DNA of 64,000 bases from positions 82,424-146,423 of the forward strand of contig DYEU01000023.1 in NCBI GenBank assembly GCA_020725555.1. The letters are read 5' to 3'. This stretch comes from Desulfatibacillum sp. (GTDB lineage: Bacteria; Desulfobacterota; Desulfobacteria; Desulfobacterales; SpSt-501). The notes under the pieces were generated by a model. It did not search any database. It saw only the letters and a program-made list of their open reading frames with translations, and was not told where the DNA came from. Position numbers and translations under genes: made by a program. Numbering within the stretch: position 1 is the first letter of the stretch; every line of letters starts with the position of its first letter. Shown piece by piece: positions 36,640 to 45,475 of this stretch.

Positions 36640-38148
36640 ATGGACGCCTGGTCTTTTCTGCTCGACGGCTTCGCTGCGGCGATCCGTCCCTACAATCTCC
36701 TCTTCGCTCTGATCGGCTGCATCGCGGGAACCCTGGTCGGCGTGCTTCCCGGCCTGGGGCCGACGGCGGCCATCGCCATGCTCCTGCCGCTGACGACCCT
36801 GCTCGACCCGGCGCCCGCGATCATCATGATGGCGGCGATCTACTACGGGGCGATGTACGGCGGCTCGACCACCTCGATCCTGGTGAACATCCCGGGGGAG
36901 GCTTCCTCGGTGCCGACGGCGATGGAGGGGTACCAGTTGACCCTCCAGGGCCGAGGCGGGCCGGCGCTCGGCATCTCGGCCATCGCCAGTTTCGTGGCGG
37001 GGACCCTCGGCGTCGTCGGCCTCACCTTCTTCGCCCCCACCCTCGCCCGCGCCGCCCTGGCCTTCGGCCCGCCCGAGTACTTCGCCCTCACGCTCCTCGG
37101 GATCAGCCTGGTGATCAGCCTCTCGGGCCGCTCGATCGGCAAGGGGCTGCTCTCTGCCCTTCTCGGGCTGCTGACGGCGATGATCGGGCTCGACCCCCTT
37201 TCGGGTGTGGCGCGCCTCACGTTCGGATCCTACCAGCTCATGGCCGGGATCGATTTCGTCCCCATCATCATGGGCCTCTTCGCCGTGAGCGAAATCCTGA
37301 CCAATGTCGAGGCGAAGGCCGACCTGCTGTTGCGGGAGAAGAAAATCGAGTGGCTGCCGAGCTGGCGGGATATCAAGGAAACCTGGGGGGCGACGATCCG
37401 CTCGGGGTTTCTCGGTTTCTTCTTCGGGCTCATCCCCGGTTGCAGCCCGGCCGTGACCTCGTTCATGGCCTACGACATGGAAAAACGCTTCTCCAAGCAC
37501 CCCGAGCGCTTCGGCAAGGGCGCGATGGACGCCGTGGCGGCGGTGGAGGGCTCGAACAACGCGACCGCCAGCGGCGGGTTCGTCCCCCTGTTCGCCTTCG
37601 GGATCCCCTCGGGGCCGGCGCTCGCCGTGCTTCTCGGCGGCTTCATCATGTTCGGCCTGCAGCCCGGCCCGCGCTTGATGCAGGAGCAGCCCCAGCTCCT
37701 CTGGACGATCATCGCCAGCATGTACATCGGCAACGTGATCCTCCTGATCCTCAACCTCCCGCTCGTCGGCCTCTGGGCGCGCATGGCCCTCGTCCCCTTT
37801 CCCATCCTCGGCTCGATGATCACGGTCTTCACCCTGATCGGCGCCTACAGCCTGCGGTACTCCTTCTTCGACCTCTGGATGGCCCTCCTCTTCGGCGGGG
37901 TCGGCTACCTCATGCGCAAGCTCGAATTCCCCGTCGCCCCCATGGTCCTCGCCGTCGTGCTGGCGAGCATGATGGAGACCTCCTTCATGCAGTCGATCAC
38001 GATGTCCCGGGGGTCGCTCGTGATCTTCTTCACCCGGCCGATTTCGGCGGTCTTCATGGCGCTCACGCTGCTTTCCGTCGTGACCGGGATCCTGCTGCTC
38101 CGCAAAGCGCGAAGCAAAAACATCGAGCTGGAGGAAAGCGACGCCTGA
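36640..38148 (+). CDS. TTT transporter large membrane subunit (TctA)
   Basis: 502 residues with about twelve membrane segments. The TctA signatures are GTLVGVLPGLGPTAAIAMLL, IYYGAMYGGSTTSILVNIPG, and the repeat-half equivalent GLIPGCSPAVTSFMAYDMEK and EGSNNATASGGFVPLFAFGI. It drives carboxylate uptake with an ion gradient. It ends convergent with the sigma-54 activator gene, whose stop lies 24 bases on. Confidence 0.92.
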   Translation: MDAWSFLLDGFAAAIRPYNLLFALIGCIAGTLVGVLPGLGPTAAIAMLLPLTTLLDPAPAIIMMAAIYYGAMYGGSTTSILVNIPGEASSVPTAMEGYQLTLQGRGGPALGISAIASFVAGTLGVVGLTFFAPTLARAALAFGPPEYFALTLLGISLVISLSGRSIGKGLLSALLGLLTAMIGLDPLSGVARLTFGSYQLMAGIDFVPIIMGLFAVSEILTNVEAKADLLLREKKIEWLPSWRDIKETWGATIRSGFLGFFFGLIPGCSPAVTSFMAYDMEKRFSKHPERFGKGAMDAVAAVEGSNNATASGGFVPLFAFGIPSGPALAVLLGGFIMFGLQPGPRLMQEQPQLLWTIIASMYIGNVILLILNLPLVGLWARMALVPFPILGSMITVFTLIGAYSLRYSFFDLWMALLFGGVGYLMRKLEFPVAPMVLAVVLASMMETSFMQSITMSRGSLVIFFTRPISAVFMALTLLSVVTGILLLRKARSKNIELEESDA

Positions 38149-38175
38149 AGAGGCCCCGGCACGCGGGCCGCTTCA
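38146..38175. terminator. hairpin shared by two convergent stop codons
   Basis: TGAAG-A-GGCCC (38146-38156) pairs with GGGCC-G-CTTCA (38165-38175). The two arms contain the TGA stops of tctA and, on the other strand, of the activator gene. There is no T-tract on either side, so if it ends transcription it needs help. Confidence 0.4.
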
Positions 38176-39729
38176 GGGAAAGGCCTTTCCCAGGTAGTCT
38201 TCCGGGGTGATCCGCAGTTTGCGGATGCGGTACTGGAGGGTCGAGCGGGGGAGCCCGAGCAGGCGCGCCGCACCCTTCTCCCCGCCCAAGACCCCGCGGG
38301 TCCGGGCGAGCGCGCGCAGGATGTGCTCGCGCTCGGCGTCGCGCAGGCGGACGACGGGCTCGGCCGGCTGCCGGCGCAGGCCGGGCTGGGAGGCCTCGAG
38401 CAGCTGCGCGATCTCCTCGGCCCGGATGCGCTCGCCCGCCCGCAGGATCACCAGACGCTTGACGAGGTTCTTGAGCTCGCGCACGTTTCCCGGCCAGTCG
38501 TAGGCGATCAGCCGCTCCATGGCCCGCGGGGAGTAGACCGGCTCCGGCCGGTTCATGCGCCGCGCCTGGATGCGGGTCAGCTCCTTGATCAAGAGGCCGA
38601 TGTCCTCCCGCCGTTCGCGCAAGGGGGGGACGTGGATCGAGACGATGTTCAGGCGGTAGTAGAGGTCTTCGCGGAAGCTGCCGGCGCGGACGCAGGCGCG
38701 CAGGTCCTTGTTCGTCGCCGCGATCACGCGGCAGTCGATCTGGATCGGCCGGCTCTCGCCGACGCGCTCGAACTGCCCGTCCTGCAGGATGTGGAGCAGC
38801 TTCGCCTGCAGGCCGATCGGCAGCTCGGCGATCTCGTCGAGAAAGATCGTCCCGCCGTGGGCGAGCTCGAAGCGGCCGAGGCGCCGCTCGTGGGCGCCGG
38901 TGAACGCCCCCTTGGCGTGGCCGAAGAGCTCGCTTTCGAAAATCGAGGAGGCGAGCGCGGGGCAGTTGGTCTTCACGAAGAGGTGGTGGCGCCGCGAACT
39001 GATGTTGTGGATGCAGCGGGCGAGATAGTCCTTCCCCGTCCCGGTCTCGCCGGTGATCAGGACCGTCGCGTCGGTGTCCGCGGCCTGCCGGATCGTCTGC
39101 AGAATCGCCTCCATCGCCGCCGAGGCGTGGAAAAACTCCTCCTGGGAGTAGTCCTCGGAGTTCTGCAGCAGGTATTCCTTCTCCCGCTCGAGGCTGCGGT
39201 TCAACCGCTCGAGCTCCGTGTAGGAGAGCATGTTGTCGACGGCGATCGCTACCTGGCGGCTGACCTCGGTCAGAAACCCCGTGAGCTCGGAGACGTCCTC
39301 GGGGGGCTCGCGGAAGGAGAAATGGATGGAGCCCAGGATGCGGTTGCGCACGAGCATCGGGAAGGCCATCGTGGCCGTGAGCCCGGCGTTCACCATGGCG
39401 CCGATGGAGGAGAGGTCGCGGTAGCGCCGCAGGTCGTCGATGACCGTCGGCTGCCGGGACTGGATCACCATGCGCGCGATTGCGCCGTCGGCAAGCGGCC
39501 GGCTCGGCCGCATCAGCACCCCTCCGGGCTGGATGCCGTCGGCGGCGGCGAAATAGCTGATCGACTGCGTCCGGGGGTCATAGAGGTTGATCGCCAGGCG
39601 GTCGTAGCGGATGTGCCGGCGCAACTCCGCGGCGAGCGCCTGGAAAAGATCTTCGCGGTTGGTCCGGGTGATGACGGCGTTGTTGATCTCGAGCAGAATC
39701 TTGTAGCGGGTCTCGGCGTTCCAGCGCAT
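38173..39729 (-). CDS. sigma-54-dependent activator with GAF sensor
   Basis: 518 residues from the ATG at 39729. An N-terminal GAF domain (LFQALAAELRRHIRYDRLAI onward, about 1-165) is followed by the AAA+ domain: Walker A GETGTGKDYLARCIH, the sigma-54 contact GAFTGA, Walker B GGTIFLDEIAELP, and the R-finger region LYYRLNIVSIHVPPLRER. A C-terminal Fis helix-turn-helix is present (GAARLLGLPRSTLQYRIRKL). The lack of a receiver domain suggests it binds a small ligand. It lies between two operons with sigma-54 promoters. A TTG start at 39795 would run into the presumed binding sites, so I reject it. Confidence 0.92.
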   Translation of the reverse strand: MRWNAETRYKILLEINNAVITRTNREDLFQALAAELRRHIRYDRLAINLYDPRTQSISYFAAADGIQPGGVLMRPSRPLADGAIARMVIQSRQPTVIDDLRRYRDLSSIGAMVNAGLTATMAFPMLVRNRILGSIHFSFREPPEDVSELTGFLTEVSRQVAIAVDNMLSYTELERLNRSLEREKEYLLQNSEDYSQEEFFHASAAMEAILQTIRQAADTDATVLITGETGTGKDYLARCIHNISSRRHHLFVKTNCPALASSIFESELFGHAKGAFTGAHERRLGRFELAHGGTIFLDEIAELPIGLQAKLLHILQDGQFERVGESRPIQIDCRVIAATNKDLRACVRAGSFREDLYYRLNIVSIHVPPLRERREDIGLLIKELTRIQARRMNRPEPVYSPRAMERLIAYDWPGNVRELKNLVKRLVILRAGERIRAEEIAQLLEASQPGLRRQPAEPVVRLRDAEREHILRALARTRGVLGGEKGAARLLGLPRSTLQYRIRKLRITPEDYLGKAFP

Positions 39730-39780
39730 CGGACGGCGTGCCCCCGGCGGATCGAATGGCTTTCTCCCGTTACCCGCAGT

Positions 39781-39850
39781 CTGCCGAAAGATCAAGAACT
39801 TTTTTCGGCACTATGACCATATTTCGGCAGAGTGTTCCTGTCTGCCGGCG
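39781..39850. promoter_or_regulatory. array of inverted repeats, candidate activator (UAS) sites
   Basis: Four half sites: TGCCGAAA (39782-39789), TTTCGGCA (39803-39810), TTTCGGCA (39822-39829) and TGCCGGCG (39843-39850). Half-site centres are 21, 19 and 21 bases apart, so they lie on about the same helix face. They sit 78 to 146 bases before the predicted LarA-operon start, the normal place for enhancer sites, and just upstream of the activator gene itself. Confidence 0.65.
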
Positions 39851-39901
39851 CGGCTTAAAATAATTTCATGAAAATTCAATGTGTTTAAAACAACCTTGCC
39901 C

Positions 39902-39917
39902 TGGCCTGCGTTTTGCT
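39902..39917 (+). promoter_or_regulatory. sigma-54 promoter of the LarA operon
   Basis: TGGCCTGCGTTTTGCT: GG and GC at canonical spacing, with a perfect TTGCT -12 box. The predicted start near 39928 lies just before the ribosome site of the larA-like gene, giving a leader of only about 16 bases. This excludes translation from the ATG at 39881. Confidence 0.7.
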
Positions 39918-39943
39918 CGGTTCGTGGACGGAGGGCTCGGCCC

Positions 39944-41209
39944 GTGGACGTCCAGCTGAAATACGGATCCGGCAAGATCACGATTTCCATCCCCCCGCGG
40001 GCCGAGGTGACGCTCCTGGAACCCGCGCGGGTGCCGCCGCTCGCCGACCTCGAGGCCTCCCTCGCCCAGGCGCTCGACCGACCCCGGGGCTGCCCATCCC
40101 TGGACGAGCTGCTCCGCTCCCGCAGGCCGCGCACGATCGCCGTGGTCGTGCCGGATGAAACCCGGCCGGCGCCGCTGAGAGAGATCCTGCCCCCCCTGGT
40201 CCGCCGTCTCGAGCAAGGGCTCGGCCCGCGGGCCGAGGGGGGCCTCACGGTCTTCGTCGGCGGCGGGCTCCACCCCCCCGCAGACGCCCAGGCGCTCGCG
40301 CGGATCCTGCCCGCCGAGGTCCTGGCCCGCTTTCCGGTCATCGCCCACGACGCCCGCCGGGCGCCCTTCCGCGACTACGGCACAACCCGCCGCGGGACCC
40401 CGGTGCGCATCCATGAGGCCTTCGCCGCTGCGGAGCTCAAGATCGTGATCGGGCAGGTGGACCCCCACCAGTTCGTGGGGTTCACCGGCGGCGCCAAAGG
40501 GGTCGTGATCGGGCTCGGGTCCCCCGAGACCATCGAGAAAAACCACAGCCTGATGGCCGAACCCCACGCCTGGGTGGGGCTGCTCGAGGAAAACCCCGTG
40601 CGGCAGGACCTCGATGAGGCCGGCCGCAGGATCGGCATCGATTTCGCGGTGAACTTCGTCCTCGACGCCGACCGCCGCGCGGTCGCCCTCGAGGCCGGGC
40701 TCCCCGAGGAGGTCCTCCGACGGCTCGCCGGCGTCTGCGCCCGCGTCTACGGGGTCGGCCTCCGCGAGAAATTCGACATCGTCGTCGCCTCCTGCGGCGG
40801 CTACCCCAAGGACATCTGCCTCTACCAGGCGCAGAAAGGCCTGAACCTCGCCTCCCAGGCGCTCAAGCCGGGGGGGCACATCCTGCTGCTCGCCGCCTCG
40901 CCCCAGGGGGTGGGCGACGACATCTACTTCGATTACGTCTCGCAGTTCACCTCGCCCGAGGAGGTGATCCGCGATTTCCAGGCCGGCGGCTTCCGCATGG
41001 GGGCGCACAAGGCCTACCTGTTCGGCAGAACGCTCGTCAACTACGATGTCGCCGTCTGCTCGGAGCTCGACCCGGGCATCCTGCGCACCTGCCACCTGCG
41101 GGCGGCGGACCCGACCCGCGTGCTCGCGGAGTGGGTCGAGGCCCTGCCCGGCACCCCGCGGGTGGCGATCATCCCCAACGCCAACACCACCTACTTTTAC
41201 CCGGCGTGA
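39944..41209 (+). CDS. LarA-type nickel-pincer 2-hydroxyacid racemase/epimerase homologue
   Basis: 421 residues from a GTG with GGAGGG eight bases upstream. All cofactor residues of Lactobacillus plantarum LarA have counterparts at nearly the same numbers: Arg74 (PDETRP), His110 (GGLHPP), His175 (DPHQF), Lys185 (GGAK, the residue that carries the nickel pincer nucleotide), His201 (EKNH) and Lys289 (GYPKD). The family racemises or epimerises lactate, malate, phenyllactate, gluconate and others by hydride transfer. Placed before a SuyAB/UxaA-type lyase, it probably converts the wrong enantiomer to the one the lyase accepts. No cofactor genes (larBCE) are in the window. Confidence 0.85.
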   Translation: MDVQLKYGSGKITISIPPRAEVTLLEPARVPPLADLEASLAQALDRPRGCPSLDELLRSRRPRTIAVVVPDETRPAPLREILPPLVRRLEQGLGPRAEGGLTVFVGGGLHPPADAQALARILPAEVLARFPVIAHDARRAPFRDYGTTRRGTPVRIHEAFAAAELKIVIGQVDPHQFVGFTGGAKGVVIGLGSPETIEKNHSLMAEPHAWVGLLEENPVRQDLDEAGRRIGIDFAVNFVLDADRRAVALEAGLPEEVLRRLAGVCARVYGVGLREKFDIVVASCGGYPKDICLYQAQKGLNLASQALKPGGHILLLAASPQGVGDDIYFDYVSQFTSPEEVIRDFQAGGFRMGAHKAYLFGRTLVNYDVAVCSELDPGILRTCHLRAADPTRVLAEWVEALPGTPRVAIIPNANTTYFYPA

Positions 41210-41378
41210 GACCCGTGGCGCACAGGCGGAGAGGACCCCCCCCCGGCAGGCTTCAGAACGGCGGCAGCGCAACCGGGCGGCTGCGCTCAAAGTCCGCCTC
41301 CCCCGCGGCGATCGACACCGAAACGCGGGCGGCGGCCTTTCGGCGCAGGCGCCCAAAAACCACAAGGAGGAAAGGCAG

Positions 41379-41657
41379 ATGATCCATTTCCTGGTCCACG
41401 AGGAAGCCGACAACGTCGGCGTGGCCACCGTCGACATCAAGGCGGGCGAGACGGCCACGGGGCTGTACATGGACAGCCAGAAGAAAATCAAGGTGAAGGC
41501 CCAGCAGGACATCCCCCTGGGGCACAAGATCGCGCTCGCCAAACTCAAGGTGAACGACAGCGTGATCAAGTACGGGCATGACATCGGACGCGTGGTGGCC
41601 GACATCAAGGTGGGCGAACACGTGCACATTCACAATCTGAAGACGAGGAGGTGGTAA
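41379..41657 (+). CDS. UxaA-family lyase, small SAF-domain subunit (SuyA-like)
   Basis: 92 residues: [46 protein letters not shown] and the end [12 protein letters not shown]. It is the SAF domain that in altronate dehydratase is fused to the large domain, and in (R)-sulfolactate sulfo-lyase is the separate small subunit SuyA of about 8 kDa. The wording FLVHE...GDVIKYG and HNLKTRRW resembles SuyA as I remember it. AAGGAGG lies nine bases before the ATG. The large subunit follows after two bases. Confidence 0.75.
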   Translation: MIHFLVHEEADNVGVATVDIKAGETATGLYMDSQKKIKVKAQQDIPLGHKIALAKLKVNDSVIKYGHDIGRVVADIKVGEHVHIHNLKTRRW

Positions 41658-41659
41658 CC

Positions 41660-42832
41660 ATGGCCAAAACGAAAAACCCCAAGGTCTTCGCCTACCGCCG
41701 CGAGAACGGCCGCGTCGGCATCCGCAACCACGTGATCATCCTGCCCCTCGACGACTTGAGCAACGCCGCCTGCGAGAAGGTGGCCTTCAACGTCAAGGGC
41801 TGCAAGGCCATCCCGCACGCCTACGGCCGGCTGCAGTTCGGAAAGGACCTTGAGCTCTTCTTCCGCACGATCATCGGCACCGGCTCCAACCCCAACGTGG
41901 CCGCGGTGGTGGTGATCGGCATCGAGCCCGAGTGGACCCAGCGCGTCGTGGACGGGATCGCCAAGACCGGGAAACCCGTCGCGGGCTTCAGCATCGAGCG
42001 CCACGGCGAGTTCAAGACGGTCGAGATGGCGAGCTGGAAGGCCAAGGAATACGTCCACTGGGCGAGCGAGCTGCGCCGCGAGCCGGTCGACCTGAAGGAC
42101 ATCTGGGTGAGCGTGAAATGCGGCGAAAGCGACACGACGAGCGGGCTGGCCTCCAACCCGACCGTCGGCAACGCCCTCGAGAAGCTCGTCGCCATGGGCG
42201 GCACCTGCTCCTTCGGCGAAACAAGCGAGATCACCGGCGCGGAGATGGTCTGCAAGGAGCGCGCGATCAACGCCAAGGTCGGCGAGCAGTTCATGGCCGT
42301 CTTCAACGCCTACCAGAAGATGATCGAGGCCAACAAGACCGATGACCTCTCCGGCTCCCAGCCGACCAAGGGCAACATCCGCGGTGGGCTGACGACCATC
42401 GAGGAGAAGGCCTTCGGCAACCTGCAGAAGATCGGAAAGAAGATCCGATACGTCGGCGTGCTCGACAAGGCCGAGTCCCCGACCAAGCCGGGCCTGTGGT
42501 ACATGGACACCTCGAGCGCCGCGGCCGAGGCCGTGACCCTCTGGGCGGCGGCGGGCTTCGTCGCCCATTTCTTCCCCACCGGCCAGGGCAACATCATCGG
42601 CAACCCGATCGAGCCCGTGATCAAGCTCACCGCCAACCCCCTCACCGCCAAGACCATGGCCGAGCACATCGACTACGACTGCTCGGCGATCCTGAGAGGC
42701 GAAATGACGCTCGACGAGTCGGGCGACAACCTGATCGAGATGCTGATCCGCACCTGCAACGGCAGGCTCACGGCCCAGGAAGTCCTCGGCCACGAGGAGT
42801 TCGTGCTGACCAAGCTCTACGAGAGCGCCTGA
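41660..42832 (+). CDS. UxaA-family lyase, large subunit (SuyB-like)
   Basis: 390 residues of the altronate/galactarate dehydratase and sulfolactate sulfo-lyase large-subunit family: [69 protein letters not shown], and [20 protein letters not shown]. SuyAB splits (R)-sulfolactate to pyruvate and sulfite, with iron. The size and the separate small subunit fit SuyB (about 42 kDa). A hydroxyacid or sugar-acid dehydratase is the main alternative. A GTG at 41651 is possible, but the ATG at 41660 is better spaced from GAGGAGG. Confidence 0.75.
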   Translation: MAKTKNPKVFAYRRENGRVGIRNHVIILPLDDLSNAACEKVAFNVKGCKAIPHAYGRLQFGKDLELFFRTIIGTGSNPNVAAVVVIGIEPEWTQRVVDGIAKTGKPVAGFSIERHGEFKTVEMASWKAKEYVHWASELRREPVDLKDIWVSVKCGESDTTSGLASNPTVGNALEKLVAMGGTCSFGETSEITGAEMVCKERAINAKVGEQFMAVFNAYQKMIEANKTDDLSGSQPTKGNIRGGLTTIEEKAFGNLQKIGKKIRYVGVLDKAESPTKPGLWYMDTSSAAAEAVTLWAAAGFVAHFFPTGQGNIIGNPIEPVIKLTANPLTAKTMAEHIDYDCSAILRGEMTLDESGDNLIEMLIRTCNGRLTAQEVLGHEEFVLTKLYESA

Positions 42833-42840
42833 AGCCCGGG

Positions 42841-42880
42841 CCGCGGGCGGGGGAGAGGCGCTGCTCTCCCCCGCCCGCGG
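42841..42880 (+). other. very stable intercistronic hairpin
   Basis: A perfect 17-bp stem (42841-42857 with 42864-42880) and a six-base loop GCGCTG between the lyase large subunit and the dehydrogenase. There is no T-tract, so it probably acts as an mRNA processing or stability element rather than a terminator. Confidence 0.75.
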
Positions 42881-42932
42881 GGACCCGGATCGGCGGGGAA
42901 ACGGCCCTCGCCCCCCAAGGAGGAGAGAGACC

Positions 42933-43793
42933 ATGAAGATCGGATTCATCGGCGTCGGCCAGATGGGCGGCGGGCTCGCCCGCAACCTCATCCGCGCCGG
43001 CAGGACCGTCTGGGTGTACGACCTCAACGCCGAGGCGGTGAAGAAGACCCTCGCCGCCGGCTCGACCGGGCACGCCGCCCGGGGGCCGGCCGAGCTGGCG
43101 GACGCGGAGGTTCTCTTCACCAGCCTGCCGCTCCCCCGCCATCTCGAGGAGGTGATGCTCGGGCCGGAGGGCCTGCTCGGCCGCATGAAGGCGGGCAGCG
43201 TCTACATCGACGTGAGCACGATCGACCCCGGGACGGCGCGCAGGCTCGAGGCTGCGGCCGGGGAGCGGGGAATCGGCTTTCTCGCCTGCCCGCTCGGGAA
43301 AACCCCGGCGCACGCCGAAAAGGCCGAGGAGCCGATTTTCGCCGGCGGGGACAAGGCCCTCTTCGAGAAAATGCGGCCGCTGCTGGAGATCATCGGCAAA
43401 CCCGTCTATTACCTGGGCGGGGTCGACGCCTCCTGCGCCCTCAAGCTGATCAGCAACCTGATCGGCATGACCAACCTCGCGGTCCTCGCCGAGGGGATCC
43501 GCATCGGCGAAAAGGCCGGGATCGAAACCCGCTTTCTGCTCGAGCTGCTGAGCGACACGGGCGCCCGGAGTTTTCAAATGGACGTCCGCGGCCCCTGGAT
43601 CGCGGCCGGCGACTTCCAGCCGCGCTTCGCCGTGGACCTCGCGCTCAAGGACGTGCGCCTGGGCTGCGAGATGGCCCGCGCCTGGGGCAACGAGGCGCGC
43701 ACCATGGAAATCGCCCTCGACTACCTCAGGCGGGCGAGCGAGTCGGGATTCGGGAAAGAAGATTGCAACGCCGTCTACAAGGTCATCCGCTGA
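42933..43793 (+). CDS. NAD(P)-dependent beta-hydroxyacid dehydrogenase family
   Basis: 286 residues. The Rossmann start is MKIGFIGVGQMGGGLARNLI, the substrate motif IDVSTIDPGTARRL, and the catalytic Lys171 lies in ALKLISNLIG. In place of the usual PVSGG loop it has CPLGKTPAHAEKA, which recalls PVGRTSANA of the sulfolactaldehyde reductase YihU. The YihU sulfonate-anchoring Arg123 aligns with Lys123 here, but YihU Asn174 and Ser178 align with Ser and Gly. Possible roles are dihydroxypropanesulfonate/sulfolactaldehyde or a related hydroxyacid/semialdehyde pair. AAGGAGG precedes the ATG. Confidence 0.82.
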   Translation: MKIGFIGVGQMGGGLARNLIRAGRTVWVYDLNAEAVKKTLAAGSTGHAARGPAELADAEVLFTSLPLPRHLEEVMLGPEGLLGRMKAGSVYIDVSTIDPGTARRLEAAAGERGIGFLACPLGKTPAHAEKAEEPIFAGGDKALFEKMRPLLEIIGKPVYYLGGVDASCALKLISNLIGMTNLAVLAEGIRIGEKAGIETRFLLELLSDTGARSFQMDVRGPWIAAGDFQPRFAVDLALKDVRLGCEMARAWGNEARTMEIALDYLRRASESGFGKEDCNAVYKVIR

Positions 43794-43797
43794 ATCC

Positions 43798-43813
43798 CCG
43801 GGGACTTCCCCGG
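43798..43813 (+). other. small intercistronic hairpin before dctP
   Basis: CCGGGG-ACTT-CCCCGG, a 6-bp perfect stem with a four-base loop, starting five bases after the dehydrogenase stop codon. There is no T-tract. Confidence 0.5.
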
Positions 43814-43845
43814 CAACCCCTCGTCACAAGGAAAGGAGGAGTCGC

Positions 43846-44850
43846 ATGAAGAGGCATGGCACCTGCATCCTGGTCATCGCCGCCGTCATCGCCGGACTGG
43901 GTCTCGCGCCCGTCGCCTGGGGCGCCGAGCTCGTGGTCAAGGCCGCGACCGCCAACCCGCCCGGCAGCTATCACGTGGTCTGCCTGGAAAAATTCAAGGA
44001 ACTCGCCGAAACATACTCTAACGGCAAGATCCAGGTGAACGTCCACGTCGGCGGCCAGCTCGGCTCCGAGGAAGACAACGTCCATCAGTGCTCGACCGGC
44101 ATGCTCCACGTCTCCATCATGGCCGTGAACAACGTGACCCCGTACAGCAAGGCGGTCGGCTTCATGACCCTGCCCTACATCTTTCCCAAGATCGAGGACG
44201 CCTACAAGCTCTTCAAGAGCGACTACGTCAAAACGACCCTGAACGAGCTCATGGTCAAGCAGGCGAACGTGCGCGCGCTTGCCTGGCTGGTCGGCGGCTA
44301 CCGCGTCTTCACCAACTCCAAGCGCGAGGTGCTCACCCCCGACGACCTGAAAGGGCTCAAGATCCGCGTCCCCAAGAACAACATCATGATCGCCGCCTAC
44401 AAGGCCTGGGGCGTGGATCCGATCCCCATGGCCTGGACCGAGGTCTTCAACGCCCTGCAGCAGGGGGTCATCGACGGCCAGGACAACCCGCACCTCGTCA
44501 ACGCCGCGATGAAATTCTTCGAAGTCCAAAAATACATCACCGACATCCACTACATCCTCTGGACGGGCCCGATCCTCGTGAGCGAGACCTGGTACCGCAA
44601 GCTCACCCCCGAGCAACGCCAGGTGATCGACCGCGCCGCGCGCGAGGCGGCCGAGTTCGAGTGGAAATGGGTCGAGCAAAAGGAATCCGAGGCCCTCAAG
44701 GAGTGCCTGGACAAGGGCATGAAGCTCTCCAAGCCCGCCAACAATGAAAAAGAGTGGATCGAGAAGGCCAAGTCGATCTGGCCGCAGTTCTACGATAGCG
44801 TCGGCGGAAAAGAGATCGTCGACAAGGTGGTCGCCGTCATGGCGCAATGA
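43846..44850 (+). CDS. dctP: TRAP transporter periplasmic solute-binding protein
   Basis: 334 residues with a signal peptide ending near AWG-AELVV. DctP-family motifs: KGLKIRVPKNNIMIAAYKAW with the substrate-carboxylate Arg, and MAWTEVFNALQQGVIDGQDN. It binds a small carboxylate or sulfonate in the periplasm. AAAGGAGG precedes the ATG. A stable hairpin separates it from dctQM, as is usual when the binding protein is made in excess. HpsK-type TRAP systems for dihydroxypropanesulfonate are a known precedent in sulfonate degraders. Confidence 0.92.
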   Translation: MKRHGTCILVIAAVIAGLGLAPVAWGAELVVKAATANPPGSYHVVCLEKFKELAETYSNGKIQVNVHVGGQLGSEEDNVHQCSTGMLHVSIMAVNNVTPYSKAVGFMTLPYIFPKIEDAYKLFKSDYVKTTLNELMVKQANVRALAWLVGGYRVFTNSKREVLTPDDLKGLKIRVPKNNIMIAAYKAWGVDPIPMAWTEVFNALQQGVIDGQDNPHLVNAAMKFFEVQKYITDIHYILWTGPILVSETWYRKLTPEQRQVIDRAAREAAEFEWKWVEQKESEALKECLDKGMKLSKPANNEKEWIEKAKSIWPQFYDSVGGKEIVDKVVAVMAQ

Positions 44851-44858
44851 GCAAGCCG

Positions 44859-44899
44859 CCGGGGGCCGCGGCAGGGGCTTTCTCTCCCGCGGCCCCCGG
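44859..44899 (+). other. intercistronic hairpin between dctP and dctQ
   Basis: A perfect 13-bp stem CCGGGGGCCGCGG/CCGCGGCCCCCGG with a 15-base loop, starting eight bases after the dctP stop. There is no T-tract. It probably stabilises the upstream binding-protein mRNA. Confidence 0.75.
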
Positions 44900-44959
44900 G
44901 ACCGAACCAAACAACGCATCTCGCCCGGCTCCAGCCCGCCGGCGTTCGGGGAGGAGGCG

Positions 44960-45475
44960 ATGGCCGCCCGCATCTGGACCGTGATCGACGAGCACTTCGA
45001 GAACCTGGTCTGCGCCGTTCTGCTCGCCTTGCTGGTCGCCTGCCTGGGCTGGCAGATCTTCATGCGCTACTTCTTCCAGGCCGGCGTGACCTGGGCCGAG
45101 GAGCTCAGCCGCTTCGCCTTCATCTGGACCATCTATTTCGGCATCTCGCTTGCCGCCAAGAAGGAGCAGCACGTGCGCGTCACCGCCCAGTACTACCTGC
45201 TCCCGCCGCGGCTGCGCCCCTGGGTCTGGCTCTTCGCCGATCTCGCCTGGGTCGTCTTCAACATCGTCTTCACCGTCCAGGGGATCGGCCTCGTGGCCCA
45301 CGCCTTCGAATTTCCCGAAACCACCCCCGCTCTCGGCTGGTCGGCCGCGTACGTCTACCTGATCATCCCGCTCGGCTTCTTCATGATGACCGTGCGCATC
45401 CTGCAGGTCTATGTCCGCGGCTTCCGGCGGGGCACCTGGCGGGAGGTCGCCAAGATCGGAGGGACCGAAGCATGA
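44960..45475 (+). CDS. dctQ: TRAP transporter small membrane subunit
   Basis: 171 residues with four membrane segments. The first pattern, LLALLVACLGWQIFMRYFFQ followed by TWAEELSRFAFIW, is the DctQ hallmark. It scaffolds the large subunit. The ATG follows GGGGAGGAGG, and the stop overlaps the dctM start (ATGA at 45472-45475). Confidence 0.92.
   Translation: MAARIWTVIDEHFENLVCAVLLALLVACLGWQIFMRYFFQAGVTWAEELSRFAFIWTIYFGISLAAKKEQHVRVTAQYYLLPPRLRPWVWLFADLAWVVFNIVFTVQGIGLVAHAFEFPETTPALGWSAAYVYLIIPLGFFMMTVRILQVYVRGFRRGTWREVAKIGGTEA

Noticed and set aside
39881..39943. ATG at 39881 as start of the LarA homologue
   Set aside because: It lies upstream of the sigma-54 promoter's predicted start; the GTG at 39944 has a good ribosome site and begins the family similarity.
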